Below are positions 1 through 13,900 of a stretch of DNA of 64,000 nucleotides, piece after piece. The translations under genes and the position numbers were made by a program. Source of the DNA: Arenicola marina. Lineage: Eukaryota; Annelida; Polychaeta; Arenicolidae. Location of the stretch: positions 40,813,798 to 40,877,797 of the forward strand of contig OZ025257.1 in the NCBI GenBank assembly GCA_964019135.1, written 5' to 3'. Position 1 is the first letter of the stretch; each line of letters begins with the position of its first letter. The notes below the pieces were generated by a model. That model searched no databases and was not told the origin of the DNA. It saw only the letters and a program-made list of their open reading frames with translations.

Positions 1-3000
1 ATCATTCACATTTCACGATGCCACTGATATCTTGTACATCATTCACATTTCACGATGCCACTGATATCTTGTACACCATTCACATTTCACGATGCCACTG
101 ATATCTTGTACATCATTCACATTTCACGATGCCACTGATATCTTGTACATCATTCACAGTTCACGATGCCACTGATATCTTGTACATCATTCACATTTCA
201 CGATGCCACTGATATCTTGTACATCATTCACATTTCACGATGCCACTGATATCTTGTACATCATTCACATTTCACGATGCCACTGATATCTTGTACATCA
301 TTCACAGTTCACGATGCCACTGATATCTTGTACATCATTCACATTTCACGATGCCACTGATATCTTGTACATCATTCACATTTCACGATGCCACTGATAT
401 CTTGTACATCATTCACAGTTCACGATGCCACTGATATCTTGTACATCATTCACATTTCACGATGCCACTGATATCTTGTACATCATTCACATTTCACGAT
501 GCCACTGATATATTGTACATCATTCACATTTCACGATGCCACTGATATCTTGTACATCATTCACATTTCACGATGCCACTGATATCTTGTACATCATTCA
601 CATTTCACGATGCCACTGATATCTTGTACACCATTCACATTTCACGATGCCACTGATATCTTATACATCATTCACAGTTCGCGATGCCACTGATATCTTG
701 TACACCATTCACATTTCACGATGCCACTGATATCTTGTACACCATTCACATTTCACGATGCCACTGATATCTTGTACATCATTCACAGTTCACGATGCCA
801 CTGATATCTTGTACATCATTCACAGTTCACGATGCCACTGATATCTTGTACATCATTCACAGTTCACGATGCCACTGATATCTTGTACATCATTCACATT
901 TCACGATGCCACTGATATCTTGTACATCATTCACAGTTCACGATGCCACTGATATCTTGTACATCATTCACAGTTCACGATGCCACTGATATCTTATACA
1001 TCATTCACAGTTCACGATGCCACTGGTATCTTGTACATCATTCACAGTTCACGATGCCACTGATATCTTGTACATCATTCACAGTTCACGATGCCACTGA
1101 TATCTTATACATCATTCACAGTTCGCGATGCCACTGATATCTTGTACACCATTCACATTTCACGATGCCACTGATATCTTGTACACCATTCACAGTTCAC
1201 GATGCCACTGATATCTTATACATCATTCACAGTTCACGATGCCACTGATATCTTGTACACCATTCACATTTCACGATGCCACTGATATCTTGTACATCAT
1301 TCACATTTCACGATGCCACTGATATCTTGTACATCATTCACAGTTCACGATGCCACTGATATCTTGTACATCATTCACAGTTCACGATGCCACTGATATC
1401 TTGTACATCATTCACAGTTCACGATGCCACTGATATCTTATACATCATTCACAGTTCGCGATGCCACTGATATCTTGTACACCATTCACATTTCACGATG
1501 CCACTGATATCTTGTACACCATTCACATTTCACGATGCCACTGATATCTTGTACATCATTCACAGTTCACGATGCCACTGATATCTTGTACATCATTCAC
1601 AGTTCACGATGCCACTGATATCTTGTACATCATTCACAGTTCACGATGCCACTGATATCTTGTACATCATTCACATTTCACGATGCCACTGATATCTTGT
1701 ACATCATTCACAGTTCACGATGCCACTGATATCTTGTACATCATTCACAGTTCACGATGCCACTGATATCTTATACATCATTCACAGTTCACGATGCCAC
1801 TGGTATCTTGTACATCATTCACATTTCACGATGCCACTGATATCTTGTACATCATTCACATTTCACGATGCCACTGAAATCTTGTACATCATTCACATTT
1901 CACGATGTCACTGATATCTTGTACATCATTCACAGTTCACGATGCCACTGATATCTTGTACATCATTCACAGTTCACGATGCCACTGATATCTTGTACAT
2001 CATTCACATTTCACGATGCCACTGATATCTTGTACATCATTCACATTTCACGATGCCACTGATATCTTGTACATCATTCACATTTCACGATGCCACTGAT
2101 ATCTTGTACATCATTCACAGTTCACGATGCCACTGATATCTTGTACATCATTCACAGTTCACGATGCCACTGATATCTTGTACATCATTCACAGTTCACG
2201 ATGCCACTGATATCTTGTACATCATTCACATTTCACGATGCCACTGATATCTTGTACATCATTCACAGTTCACGATGCCACTGATATCTTGTACATCATT
2301 CACAGTTCACGATGCCACTGATATCTTGTACATCATTCACAGTTCACGATGCCACTGATATCTTGTACATCATTCACAGTTCACGACGCCACTGATATCT
2401 TGTACATCATTCACATTTCACGATGCCACTGATATCTTGTACATCATTCACATTTCACGATGCCACTGATATCTTGTACATCATTCACATTTCACGATGC
2501 CACTGATATCTTGTACATCATTCACAGTTCACGATGCCACTGATATCTTGTACATCATTCACAGTTCACGATGCCACTGATATCTTGTACATCATTCACA
2601 TTTCACGATGCCACTGATATCTTGTACATCATTCACAGTTCACGATGCCACTGATATCTTGTACATCATTCACAGTTCACGATGCCACTGAAATCTTGTA
2701 CATCATTCACATTTCACGATGTCACTGATATCTTGTACATCATTCACATTTCACGATGCCACTGATATCTTGTACATCATTCACATTTCACGATGCCACT
2801 GATATCTTGTACATCATTCACAGTTCACGATGCCACTGATATCTTGTACATCATTCACAGTTCACGATGCCACTGATATCTTGTACATCATTCACAGTTC
2901 ACGATGCCACTGATACCTTGTACATCATTCACATTTCACGATGCCACTGATATCTTGTACATCATTCACATTTCACGATGCCACTGATATCTTGTACACC

Positions 3001-4933
3001 ATTCACATTTCACGATGCCACTGATATCTTGTACATCATTCACATTTCACGATGCCACTGATATCTTGTACATCATTCACAGTTCACGATGCCACTGATA
3101 TCTTGTACATCATTCACATTTCACGATGCCACTGATATCTTGTACATCATTCACATTTCACGATGCCACTGATATCTTGTACATCATTCACATTTCACGA
3201 TGCCACTGATATCTTGTACATCATTCACAGTTCACGATGCCACTGATATCTTGTACATCATTCACATTTCACGATGCCACTGATATCTTGTACATCATTC
3301 ACAGTTCACGATGCCACTGGTATCTTGTACATCATTCACATTTCACGATGCCACTGATATCTTGTACATCATTCACATTTCACGATGCCACTGATATCTT
3401 GTACATCATTCACATTTCACGATGCCACTGATATCTTGTACATCATTCACAGTTCACGATGCCACTGATATCTTGTACATCATTCACAGTTCACGATGCC
3501 ACTGATATCTTGTACATCATTCACAGTTCACGATGCCACTGATATCTTGTACATCATTCACATTTCACGATGCCACTGATATCTTGTACATCATTCACAT
3601 TTCACGATGCCACTGATATCTTGTACATCATTCACATTTCACGATGCCACTGATATCTTGTACATCATTCACAGTTCACGATGCCACTGATATCTTGTAC
3701 ATCATTCACAGTTCACGATGCCACTGATATCTTGTACATCATTCACAGTTCACGATGCCACTGATATCTTGTACATCATTCACATTTCACGATGCCACTG
3801 ATATCTTGTACATCATTCACAGTTCACGATGCCACTGATATCTTGTACATCATTCACAGTTCACGATGCCACTGATATCTTGTACATCATTCACAGTTCA
3901 CGATGCCACTGATATCTTGTACATCATTCACATTTCACGATGCCACTGATATCTTGTACATCATTCACAGTTCACGATGCCACTGATATCTTGTACATCA
4001 TTCACATTTCACGATGCCACTGATATCTTGTACATCATTCACAGTTCACGATGCCACTGATATCTTGTACATCATTCACATTTCACGATGCCACTGATAT
4101 CTTGTACATCATTCACAGTTCACGATGCCACTGATATCTTGTACATCATTCACATTTCACGATGCCACTGATATCTTGTACATCATTCACATTTCACGAT
4201 GCCACTGATATCTTGTACATCATTCACATTTCACGATGCCACTGATATCTTGTACATCATTCACAGTTCACGATGCCACTGATATCTTGTACATCATTCA
4301 CAGTTCACGATGCCACTGATATCTTGTACATCATTCACAGTTCACGATGCCACTAATATCTTGTACATCATTCACAGTTCACGATGCCACTGATATCTTG
4401 TACATCATTCACATTTCACCATGCCACTGATATCTTGTACATCATTCACAGTTCACGATGCCACTGATATCTTGTACATCATTCACATTTCACGATGCCA
4501 CTGATATCTTGTACACCATTCACATTTCACGATGCCACTGATATCTTGTACATCATTCACAGTTCACGATGCCACTGATATCTTATACATCATTCACAGT
4601 TCACGATGCCACTAATATCTTGTACATCATTCACAGTTCACGATGCCACTGATATCTTGTACATCATTCACATTTCACGATGCCACTGATATCTTGTACA
4701 TCATTCACAGTTCACGATGCCACTGATATCTTGTACATCATTCACATTTCACGATGCCACTGATATCTTGTACATCATTCACATTTCACGATGCCACTGA
4801 AATCTTGTACATCATTCACATTTCACGATGCCACTGATATCTTGTACATCATTCACATTTCACGATGCCACTGATATCTTGTACATCATTCACATTTCAC
4901 GATGCCACTGATATCTTGTTTCACTACACTCAC
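1..4933. repeat. 37-bp minisatellite, about 133 copies, CTNNBL1 intron 15
   Basis: The tract is a head-to-tail 37-bp unit (plus-strand core CACGATGCCACTGATATC) running off the left edge. Two main variants alternate irregularly, with CATTTCACG or CAGTTCACG, plus rare changes such as ACACC for ACATC and TTATAC for TTGTAC. The right end merges with the donor of CTNNBL1 exon 15. On the minus strand the exon end and donor read GGCATCATGAGAGGTGAGTG, and the repeat reads GGCATCGTGAAATGTGAATG. The unit at the junction is 40 bp rather than 37. The short ORFs inside the tract are by-products of the repeat. Confidence 0.97.
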
Positions 4934-7900
4934 CTCTCATGATGCCCTTGATGGTCAGTTTGGAGCCGCCTCTCATGTTCAATATCTGCATTACTCGCTG
5001 CTTGATCTATAAAGAAATATAAACACTGTGATACACAGAAGTTAACACAAAGAAAGTACGATTGTTCATATGAGTTTTTATCCCAGATTGCACAGGCTTC
5101 AGCATACTGTTTAATACAAGGTGCCAATTACAGCATTGGATTACAGCAGAACGAACGTAAATGTACTGACGTGAGGACAAATATGGAGGCACCCTTGTAT
5201 TATTCATTATAAACGCCCCCCTCCCGCCCCACCCACCATATAGCAGAGATACCTTCCAGGATACCCCATACTTACCCCTGAGGGTCCGGAGTGGCTGATT
5301 TCCAGCATGATGTAGTCTATGAGCTGTAGTGTGAAAAGTCCGGCGTCCAGGCGCTGAATGTAGAACTGGTCCTCCACCGCCTCGTCCACGTCGCTGCCGG
5401 ACATCTTGAGCTCCTGAAACATAACATATATATAACTTTCATATCCTTAAAACCGCCGTTCAGTTGTAAGGCGTAGCGGTTTGTAGGCCCGGGGAAGCCG
5501 GCCATCGGAGTGCCGTAGAACCGCCGCTGTGTGTTCATGCAGTGTACAGTATCAGGCCCCGGCAGGCCGACCATCGGACTACCGTAGAACCGCCGCTGCG
5601 TGTTGATGCAGTGTACAGTTCAGGCCGGCCGCCTGAGTACCGTAGAGCCGCCAGTGCGTACGAAAGCGTTTCTATAAATAGCCAGACAGCAGGAGTCCTG
5701 CAACGGCACGCATGAAAACGCAACCGCGGTTTTACGGTACTCTAGGTCTGGCGGTTAAAGGGCATAGCACGGACGTCTTTGTCTGGAAACATACATCATA
5801 ACTGACAAGTATATCTCGCCAGTACTTAGGTCATATTACATGGTTTCCTTCAGCTCTTCGCTGTTAACACATAAACCCTTAATATATTTAGTTTCTGAAT
5901 AATTACCTACTTGCACTTTATGGCTGATCAATATAAAACGGATTCTTTCAGCTCCTGAAACATATATCATAATTGACAAATCTATAATGAGCCGTACGCT
6001 TACCTGTTTGGCGCGTTGTATTCGCTCATTAGCCACCTGTACTTTAGACAAGTACTTAAAATGCATTTCCATGAGCCGCTCAACCTGAAAATAATTACAC
6101 ATACTTGCAGCTCCACAGGCATACATGAATGTCAAAATTCCCAAATATTTGTCTGTAGTACATTTTCTTTGGAATACAGTTGTAATATATCATTACTACA
6201 TTACGTTTCTTCTAGGAGAGATGCAAAACAGTTCACCATTCCTGGAGCCGGTTATGAAATGAGTAACTGTATTCGTGTAATGATAACAGTTATTGAATCA
6301 ATATATCATTATATTCGACAGCCCCTTAACAATGGTACTTATTATTAAACTCTGCAGTCGCTGATGGCCAGGCAGTGAAACCATGGAAACCAACCTTCTC
6401 GTGGTCGTTCTCCTCAAACTTGTGGAGGAGCCGCTGTCTTTGTGTGCCAGAACAGTTCCGGACCATGGCGGATATCACGGACACGATATGTTCTGGAACA
6501 CAGCCAAACGGACGTGACAGGATACAGCGTAAAACTGAGACGCGGAAGATATATAGATACGTTGCACACAAAATATTCTAAGACAAACTGCACGCAAGAG
6601 ATACTAAGATACGTTGTATGCAAGAGATACTAAAATGCATTGCACGCAAGAGATACTAAAATGCATTGCACGCAAGAGATACTAAGATACATTGTATGCA
6701 AGAGATACTAAAATGCATCGCCCGCAAGAGATACTAAGATACATTGTACGCAAGAGATACTAAGATACATTGTACGCCAGAGATACTAAGATACATTGTA
6801 TGCAAGAGATGCTAAAACACATTGTATGCAAGAGATACTAAAATGCATTGCACGCAAGAGATACTAAGATACATTGTTTGCAAGAGATACTAAGATACAT
6901 TGTACGCAAGAGATGCTAAGATACATTGTACGCAAGAGATGCTAAAACACATTGTATACAAGAGATACTAAAATGCCTTGCACGCAAGAGATACTAAGAT
7001 ACATTGTATGCAAGAGATACTAAGATATATTGTACGCAAGAGATGCTAAAACACATTGTATGCAAGAGATACTAAAATGCATTGCACGCAAGAGATACTA
7101 AGATACATTGTATGCAAGAGATAATAAAATGCATTGCACGCAAGAGATACTAAGATATATTGCACGCAAGAGATACTAAGATACATTGTACGCAAGAGAT
7201 ACTAAGAAACATTGCACGCGAAATATACAAACATACATTGCACGCGAAAGAATTACTAAGATACACTGAACACAAAAGATATTAAGATACCTTGCACACA
7301 AAAATTACGTTTCACTCAAAATACAATACAAAGATAATGATTGCATTTATTTAAAACATCATTTCACCCAGAAGTTACAACCATAATGATAGCATTTACT
7401 AACAAAATAATTTCACCCAGAAAGTATAAAGATAATTTTTTATACGGTTGTGATGTGGTTTTATAAAGTGACAAGATGAATAGAACATACCTATACCAAC
7501 CACACAGATGAGGCTTTAGGTGATTTGACTGCACATGAGCATACCCTTCCAAACCGTCTAGCCATGCCGCACCCTTCACCGCGGGGATGGGGAAATCGCC
7601 GTTCCTATACGCCCACCGCCCCCCCCCCCGCTGCCTGGTCCTATATTGTCTAATGCCTACACCGTGAGGTGGGAGAGGTGGGGTGGGTGCGCTGTCTGCA
7701 CACATCCCCTCCAAACTGCCTAGTCCTATATTGTCTCACCCCTACATCGTCGGACGGGGTGGGGTGGGACAGCCGCTATTTGCACACATACCTTCCAAAC
7801 TCTCTCCCGACGACCCCACTTTCTTGGGTGCCTTTGGCGTCTTCATGAAGCTTGGGAAGACGTTGCGCAGTCCGAGGACCTCGACAAACTTCTGGCAGTT

Positions 7901-10900
7901 GTCTGCGCCCTCCGGACCCATCATGGCATGGTTCAACACCTTCACGGCGCTGAACCGGGACATCTTCTTCTCCCTGCGAATAGCCAGACATTAAACGACG
8001 TTATTAAAGGCACCTCACACAAACCTTGATCCCGATTCTTTATGGATCCTGAATACTGAATCACGTCCAGGACAATATCAAGGTCATTATAAGAAAGGGG
8101 ACCGGGGGGGCTCAAAGATGGCAGAGACTCTGCACGGGTACGATGGTTGCAACATCTCACTTCAGTACTGACCTTAGCATGAGATTCATGAGCTGCACAC
8201 CCTCTCCCTTGAGGAAACGCGCCCGGTTCCCACTCGACATCAATGACGAACACAGGCAATCAAACAGATTCTCCATGAACTCAATTTCTTCGCTGTTGCT
8301 CGGGTCATGTCGCTTGTACGCCTGAGAGATTAAGAGGATAACAATTAGCCCATTATAATATCATGTTTTTTTTTGTTTCGTGTACTTTCATACGGAGAAA
8401 GAACTTAAAACATATATATCCCTAAATCGGCCGTTGCGTTGAAACGCGCGGCTGTTCGCAGCCCCGGTAGGGAGGCCACCGGAGTGCCCTAGAACCGCCG
8501 TTGCGTGTTCATGAGTTGCGCATTCCCAGGCCCCGAGAGGGGGGCCGGCCGCCTGAGTACCCTAGAACCGTCCGTGCGTGCTAAAGCGTTTTTCTAAATA
8601 GCCCAGCGGCCGGTCTCTGGGTCCTGTGCATGCACACCCCATGAACACGCAACGGCGGTTCTACGGTTGTCTAGGTATGAGAGACTGCACACCGCATCAA
8701 CACGCAACGGCGGTTCTACGGTTGTCTAGGTATGAGAGACTGCACACCGCATGAACACGCAACGGCGGTTCTACGGTTGTCTAGGTCTGAGAGACTGCAC
8801 ACCGCATCAACACGCAACGGTGGTCAGACGGTAGTCTAGGTCTGGCGGTTTAATTAATATAACCAAAGTAAAATATAAGTTAGAGTTTGCCCAACGCAAC
8901 CTGCTGCAAGACACTCCGACCCATAAAATAACAGATTACTCACCGCTAGCTGCTGCAGGATCACATCGATCCCGTCCATATCGCCGACTAGCTTGCGATT
9001 TTCTGTAAAGATACGCATGAAACATCTTGGTGTCATTTCACTAAGATCTTGTAACTTTTGGTCGTAAAAAATCAAATTGTATTTCAGCCTCCAAGAGAAG
9101 TGCAAAATGTTGAATTTATCATAAATAAGTGGCACACATATTTTTGAAAACTAAGTGCGGAAAATAAATTGCATGAAGAGGCTAATTTTCGCTGACCGTA
9201 AAATTACGATTTGTCGCTCTAAGATTAGCATGTAACAGATACGGTTACCAGCTCGTAACTCTTAGTGAAATGATCTGCCGCTGATCTTTGAATGTAAGAT
9301 ACTTCGTGGCCAGTATTATTACTATGACTTTTGGAACATTGCACTAATTGACTCGATGAAAGATAGGGGACCCACCAATGCCTGCTTTCTTATTTTGGGA
9401 GACATGAATTTGTCTTCTAGGCAGGTTTTGTGCCCAAACTGGGCATGCCCCATCCTTTAGCTTATGGGGATCACTACAGGGAGGTCCCCATCTTATTTCG
9501 GAATAAAAGAGATATTATTTCACTCAAGGAAGATGGACCACTAAATGGTTGCCCTAGCATTTTGGACTAGAATAGCGATCTTGCCACTGATAGATAAATA
9601 AGCACTAAATGCCCTGGCATTTTTCAAATACAAATGTCATCATTCCACTACATGAATGATAAGAACCAACCAATGCGTGTCCTCATATTGTGGAATGAAA
9701 TAGTCACCATTTCAACCAGGAAGATAAATAACCAATAAAATGCTTACCTTCATGGTTCTGAAGTAGGATTGCCAGAATTTCACTGCAGTACAACTTGTTG
9801 GCGTCAAATGGCATCTTCGCCTATTAATAAGAGAAGGTGACATCAACGGGTTTAATTGATTGGTTGGTTGATTTGCGACTGGGGACAATTTAATCTAAGG
9901 TCATATCCTGTCAATGGAAAGGTTTAAGAATGGAGCCCCCCCCCCCTTCCTTCATCCTCTATTCTTTTTGAAGAAGGACATGGGATCTTTATCCTGCATG
10001 AAAATAGACACTGGCGCTCGACTAAGAGGTCACTCGACCAAACCGGCCGCGCTAACCACCAGACATTGCGGGTGGTCCCCGAACTCCGGGACAACGGCTG
10101 GCCTGGCAGAGCTCACTTGACCAAGCCGAAACACTAACCACTTCTATTCGGATGGACCCTCAACGGGTTTTAATGAACGGGAGCACACAAAATTGGGTGG
10201 TTGCATACACAACGGAAGAAATAAATAATATCTCTGTTGAGAGGAAGTACATCATCATCAAACATACTTACATTAACAGGATTTGACATTAACAACTGTT
10301 AAAGTTATCTATGACAAAAATCATGACAGAAACAGATCAAAAACTAGCGTGTTTCTCCCACACCGCTCGGATACCACCACGATCTATTCAGGGAACATCG
10401 CCATAAACCATTTAAAAAGACAAGTAAACGTGGCCAGCACAAGCTTCAGTTTTAAAAAGGCGCGGCTGGTGGGCTACCTTCATTCGCTTGAAGAGCCAGG
10501 GCATGAACCCCTGCTGTGCAGCCTCCACCCCGACGTCAGGCCGCAGCTCCATCATGTTTTCGACGATGGCTGCAACAGAACAGAAGACGCTTCCATCACG
10601 CTTATGGACGGTCTGTGGCGGATCTCACGAACGTAGTTTAGCCGACCACGGGGCTTAATTAGTCGACTGAATTTACCAGGTAAATGATGGTCGATTTTAG
10701 CTGACGGAGCCCTGCAGCCCGCTAAACTATGTACGTGGAATAGGCGACAGGAGTCTTCGGAGTTACAAACATCACATATCAAAGCATTTATATTCAATAG
10801 TCACCATAGCGATTCGTGATATCTATAGCATAGGATCCCACTTTAGTAACTTAGAGGGAGTCTTAATGCGACTTGTGTGGTAAACTATATACACGTATTT

Positions 10901-13900
10901 GTCTAGGCGCGAGGAAAGGATCATTAGCGGTGTAACTACGATTGCGGGAATAAATACATGATCATTTAACAAGGAGAAGACTTACCCAGCGTCACTTAAC
11001 ACGGATACAGGAGACTCACCCAGCGTCACTTAACACGGATACAGGAGACTCACCCAGTGTCACTCAACACGGATACAGGAGACTCACCCAGCGTCACTTA
11101 ACACGGATACAGGAGACTTACCCAGCGTCACTTAACACGGATACAGGAGACTCACCCAGTGTCACTTAACACGGATACAGGAGACTTACCCAGTGTCACT
11201 CAACACGGACACAGGAGATTTACCCAGCGTCACTTAACACGGATACAGGAGACTTACCCAGCGTCACTTAACACGGATACAGGAGACTTACCCAGCGTCA
11301 CTTAACACGGATACAGGAGACTTACCCAGCGTCACTTAACACGGACACAGGAGACTCACCCAGCGTCACTTAACACGGATACAGGAGACTTACCCAGCGT
11401 CACTTAACACGGATACACGAGACTTACCCAGTGTCACTCAACACGGATACAGGAGACTTACCCAGTGTCACTTAACACGGATACAAGAGACTCACCCGTC
11501 GTCACTTAATACGGACACACGAGACTTACCCAGTGTCACTTAACACGGACACAGGAGATTTACCCAGCGTCACTTAACACGGATACAGGAGACTTACCCA
11601 GCGTCACTTAACACGGATACAAGAGACTCACCCGTCGTCACTTAATACGGACACACGAGACTTACCCAGTGTCACTTAACACGGACACAGGAGACTTACC
11701 CAGCGTCACTTAACACGGATACAAGAGACTCACCCGTCGTCACTTAATACGGACACACGAGACTTACCCAGTGTCACTTAACACGGACACAGGAGATTTA
11801 CCCAGCGTCACTTAACACGGATACAGGAGACTTACCCAGCGTCACTTAACACGGATACAAGAGACTCACCCGTCGTCACTTAATACGGACACACGAGACT
11901 TACCCAGTGTCACTTAACACGGATACAGGAGACTTACCCAGTGTCACTTAACACGGATACAAGAGACTCACCCAGCGTCACTTAACACGGACACAGGAGA
12001 CTTACCCAGTGTCACTTAACACGGATACAGGAGACTCACCCAGTGTCACTTAACACGGACACAGGAGACTCACCCAGTGTCACTTAACACGGACACAGGA
12101 GACTTACCCAGTGTCACTTAACACGGATACAGGAGACTCACCCAGTGTCACTTAACACGGACACAGGAGACTCACCCAGTGTCACTTAACACGGATACAG
12201 GAGACTCACCCAGTGTCACTTAACACGGACACAGGAGACTCACCCAGTGTCACTTAACACGGATACAGGAGACTTACCCAGCGTCACTTAATACGGACAC
12301 ACGAGACTCACCCAGCGTCACTTAACACGGATACAGCAGACTTACCCAGCGTCACTTAACACGGATACAAGAGACTCACCCGTCGTCACTTAATACGGAC
12401 ACACGAGACTCACCCAGCGTCACTTAACACGGATACAGGAGACTTACCCAGCGTCACTTAACACGGACACAGGAGACTCACCCAGCGTCACTTAACACGG
12501 ACACAGGAGACTTACCCAGCGTCACTTAACACGGATACAGGAGACTTACCCAGCGTCACTTAACACGGACACACGAGACTTACCCAGTGTCACTTAACAC
12601 GGATACAGGAGACTTACCCAGCGTCACTTAACACGGATACAGGAGACTTACCCAGTGTCACTTAACACGGATACAGGAGACTCACCCGTCGTCACTTAAC
12701 ACGGACACACGAGACTTACCCAGTGTCACTTAACACGGATACAGGAGACTTACCCAGCGTCACTTAACACGGATACAGGAGACTTACCCAGCGTCACTTA
12801 ACACGGATACAAGAGACTCACCCGTCGTCACTTAATACGGACACACGAGACTTACCCAGTGTCACTTAACACGGATACAGGAGACTTACCCAGCGTCACT
12901 TAACACGGACACAGGAGACTCACCCAGCGTCACTTAACACGGATACAAGAGACTCACCCGTCGTCACTTAATACGGACACACGAGACTTACCCAGTGTCA
13001 CTTAACACGGATACAGGAGACTTACCCAGCGTCACTTAACACGGACACAGGAGACTCACCCAGCGTCACTTAACACGGACACACGAGACTTACCCAGCGT
13101 CACTTAACACGGATACAGGAGACTTACCCAGCGTCACTTAACACGGACACAGGAGACTCACCCAGCGTCACTTAACACGGACACAGGAGACTTACCCAGC
13201 GTCACTTAACACGGATACAGGAGACTTACCCAGCGTCACTTAACACGGACACACGAGACTTACCCAGCGTCACTTAACACGGATACAGGAGACTCACCCG
13301 TCGTCACTTAATACGGACACACGAGACTTACCCAGTGTCACTTAACACGGACACAGGAGACTTACCCAGCGTCACTTAACACGGATACAGGAGACTTACC
13401 CAGCGTCACTTAACACGGATACAGGAGATTTACCCAGCGTCACTTAACACGGATACAGGAGACTCACCCGTCGTCACTTAATACGGACACACGAGACTTA
13501 CCCAGTGTCACTTAACACGGATACAGGAGACTCACCCAGTGTCACTTCACACGGACACAGGAGACTTACCCAGTGTCACTTCACACGGACACAGGAGACT
13601 TACCCAGCGTCACTTAACACGGATACAGGAGACTTACCCAGCGTCACTTAACACGGATACAGGAGACTTACCCAGTGTCACTTAACACGGGCACAGGAGA
13701 CTTACCCAGCGTCACTTAACACGGACACAGGAGACTCACCCAGTGTCACTTAACACGGATACGGGAGACTCACCCAGCGTCACTTAACACGGATACAGGA
13801 GACTTACCCAGTGTCACTTAACACGGATACAGGAGACTTACCCAGCGTCACTTAACACGGACACAGGAGACACCCAGCGTCACTTAACACGGACACAGGA

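Noticed and set aside
943-3431. 64-codon ORFs inside the 37-bp array
   Set aside because: The period-37 translation arises from the repeat. Copies are identical in kind and lie in a CTNNBL1 intron on the opposite strand.
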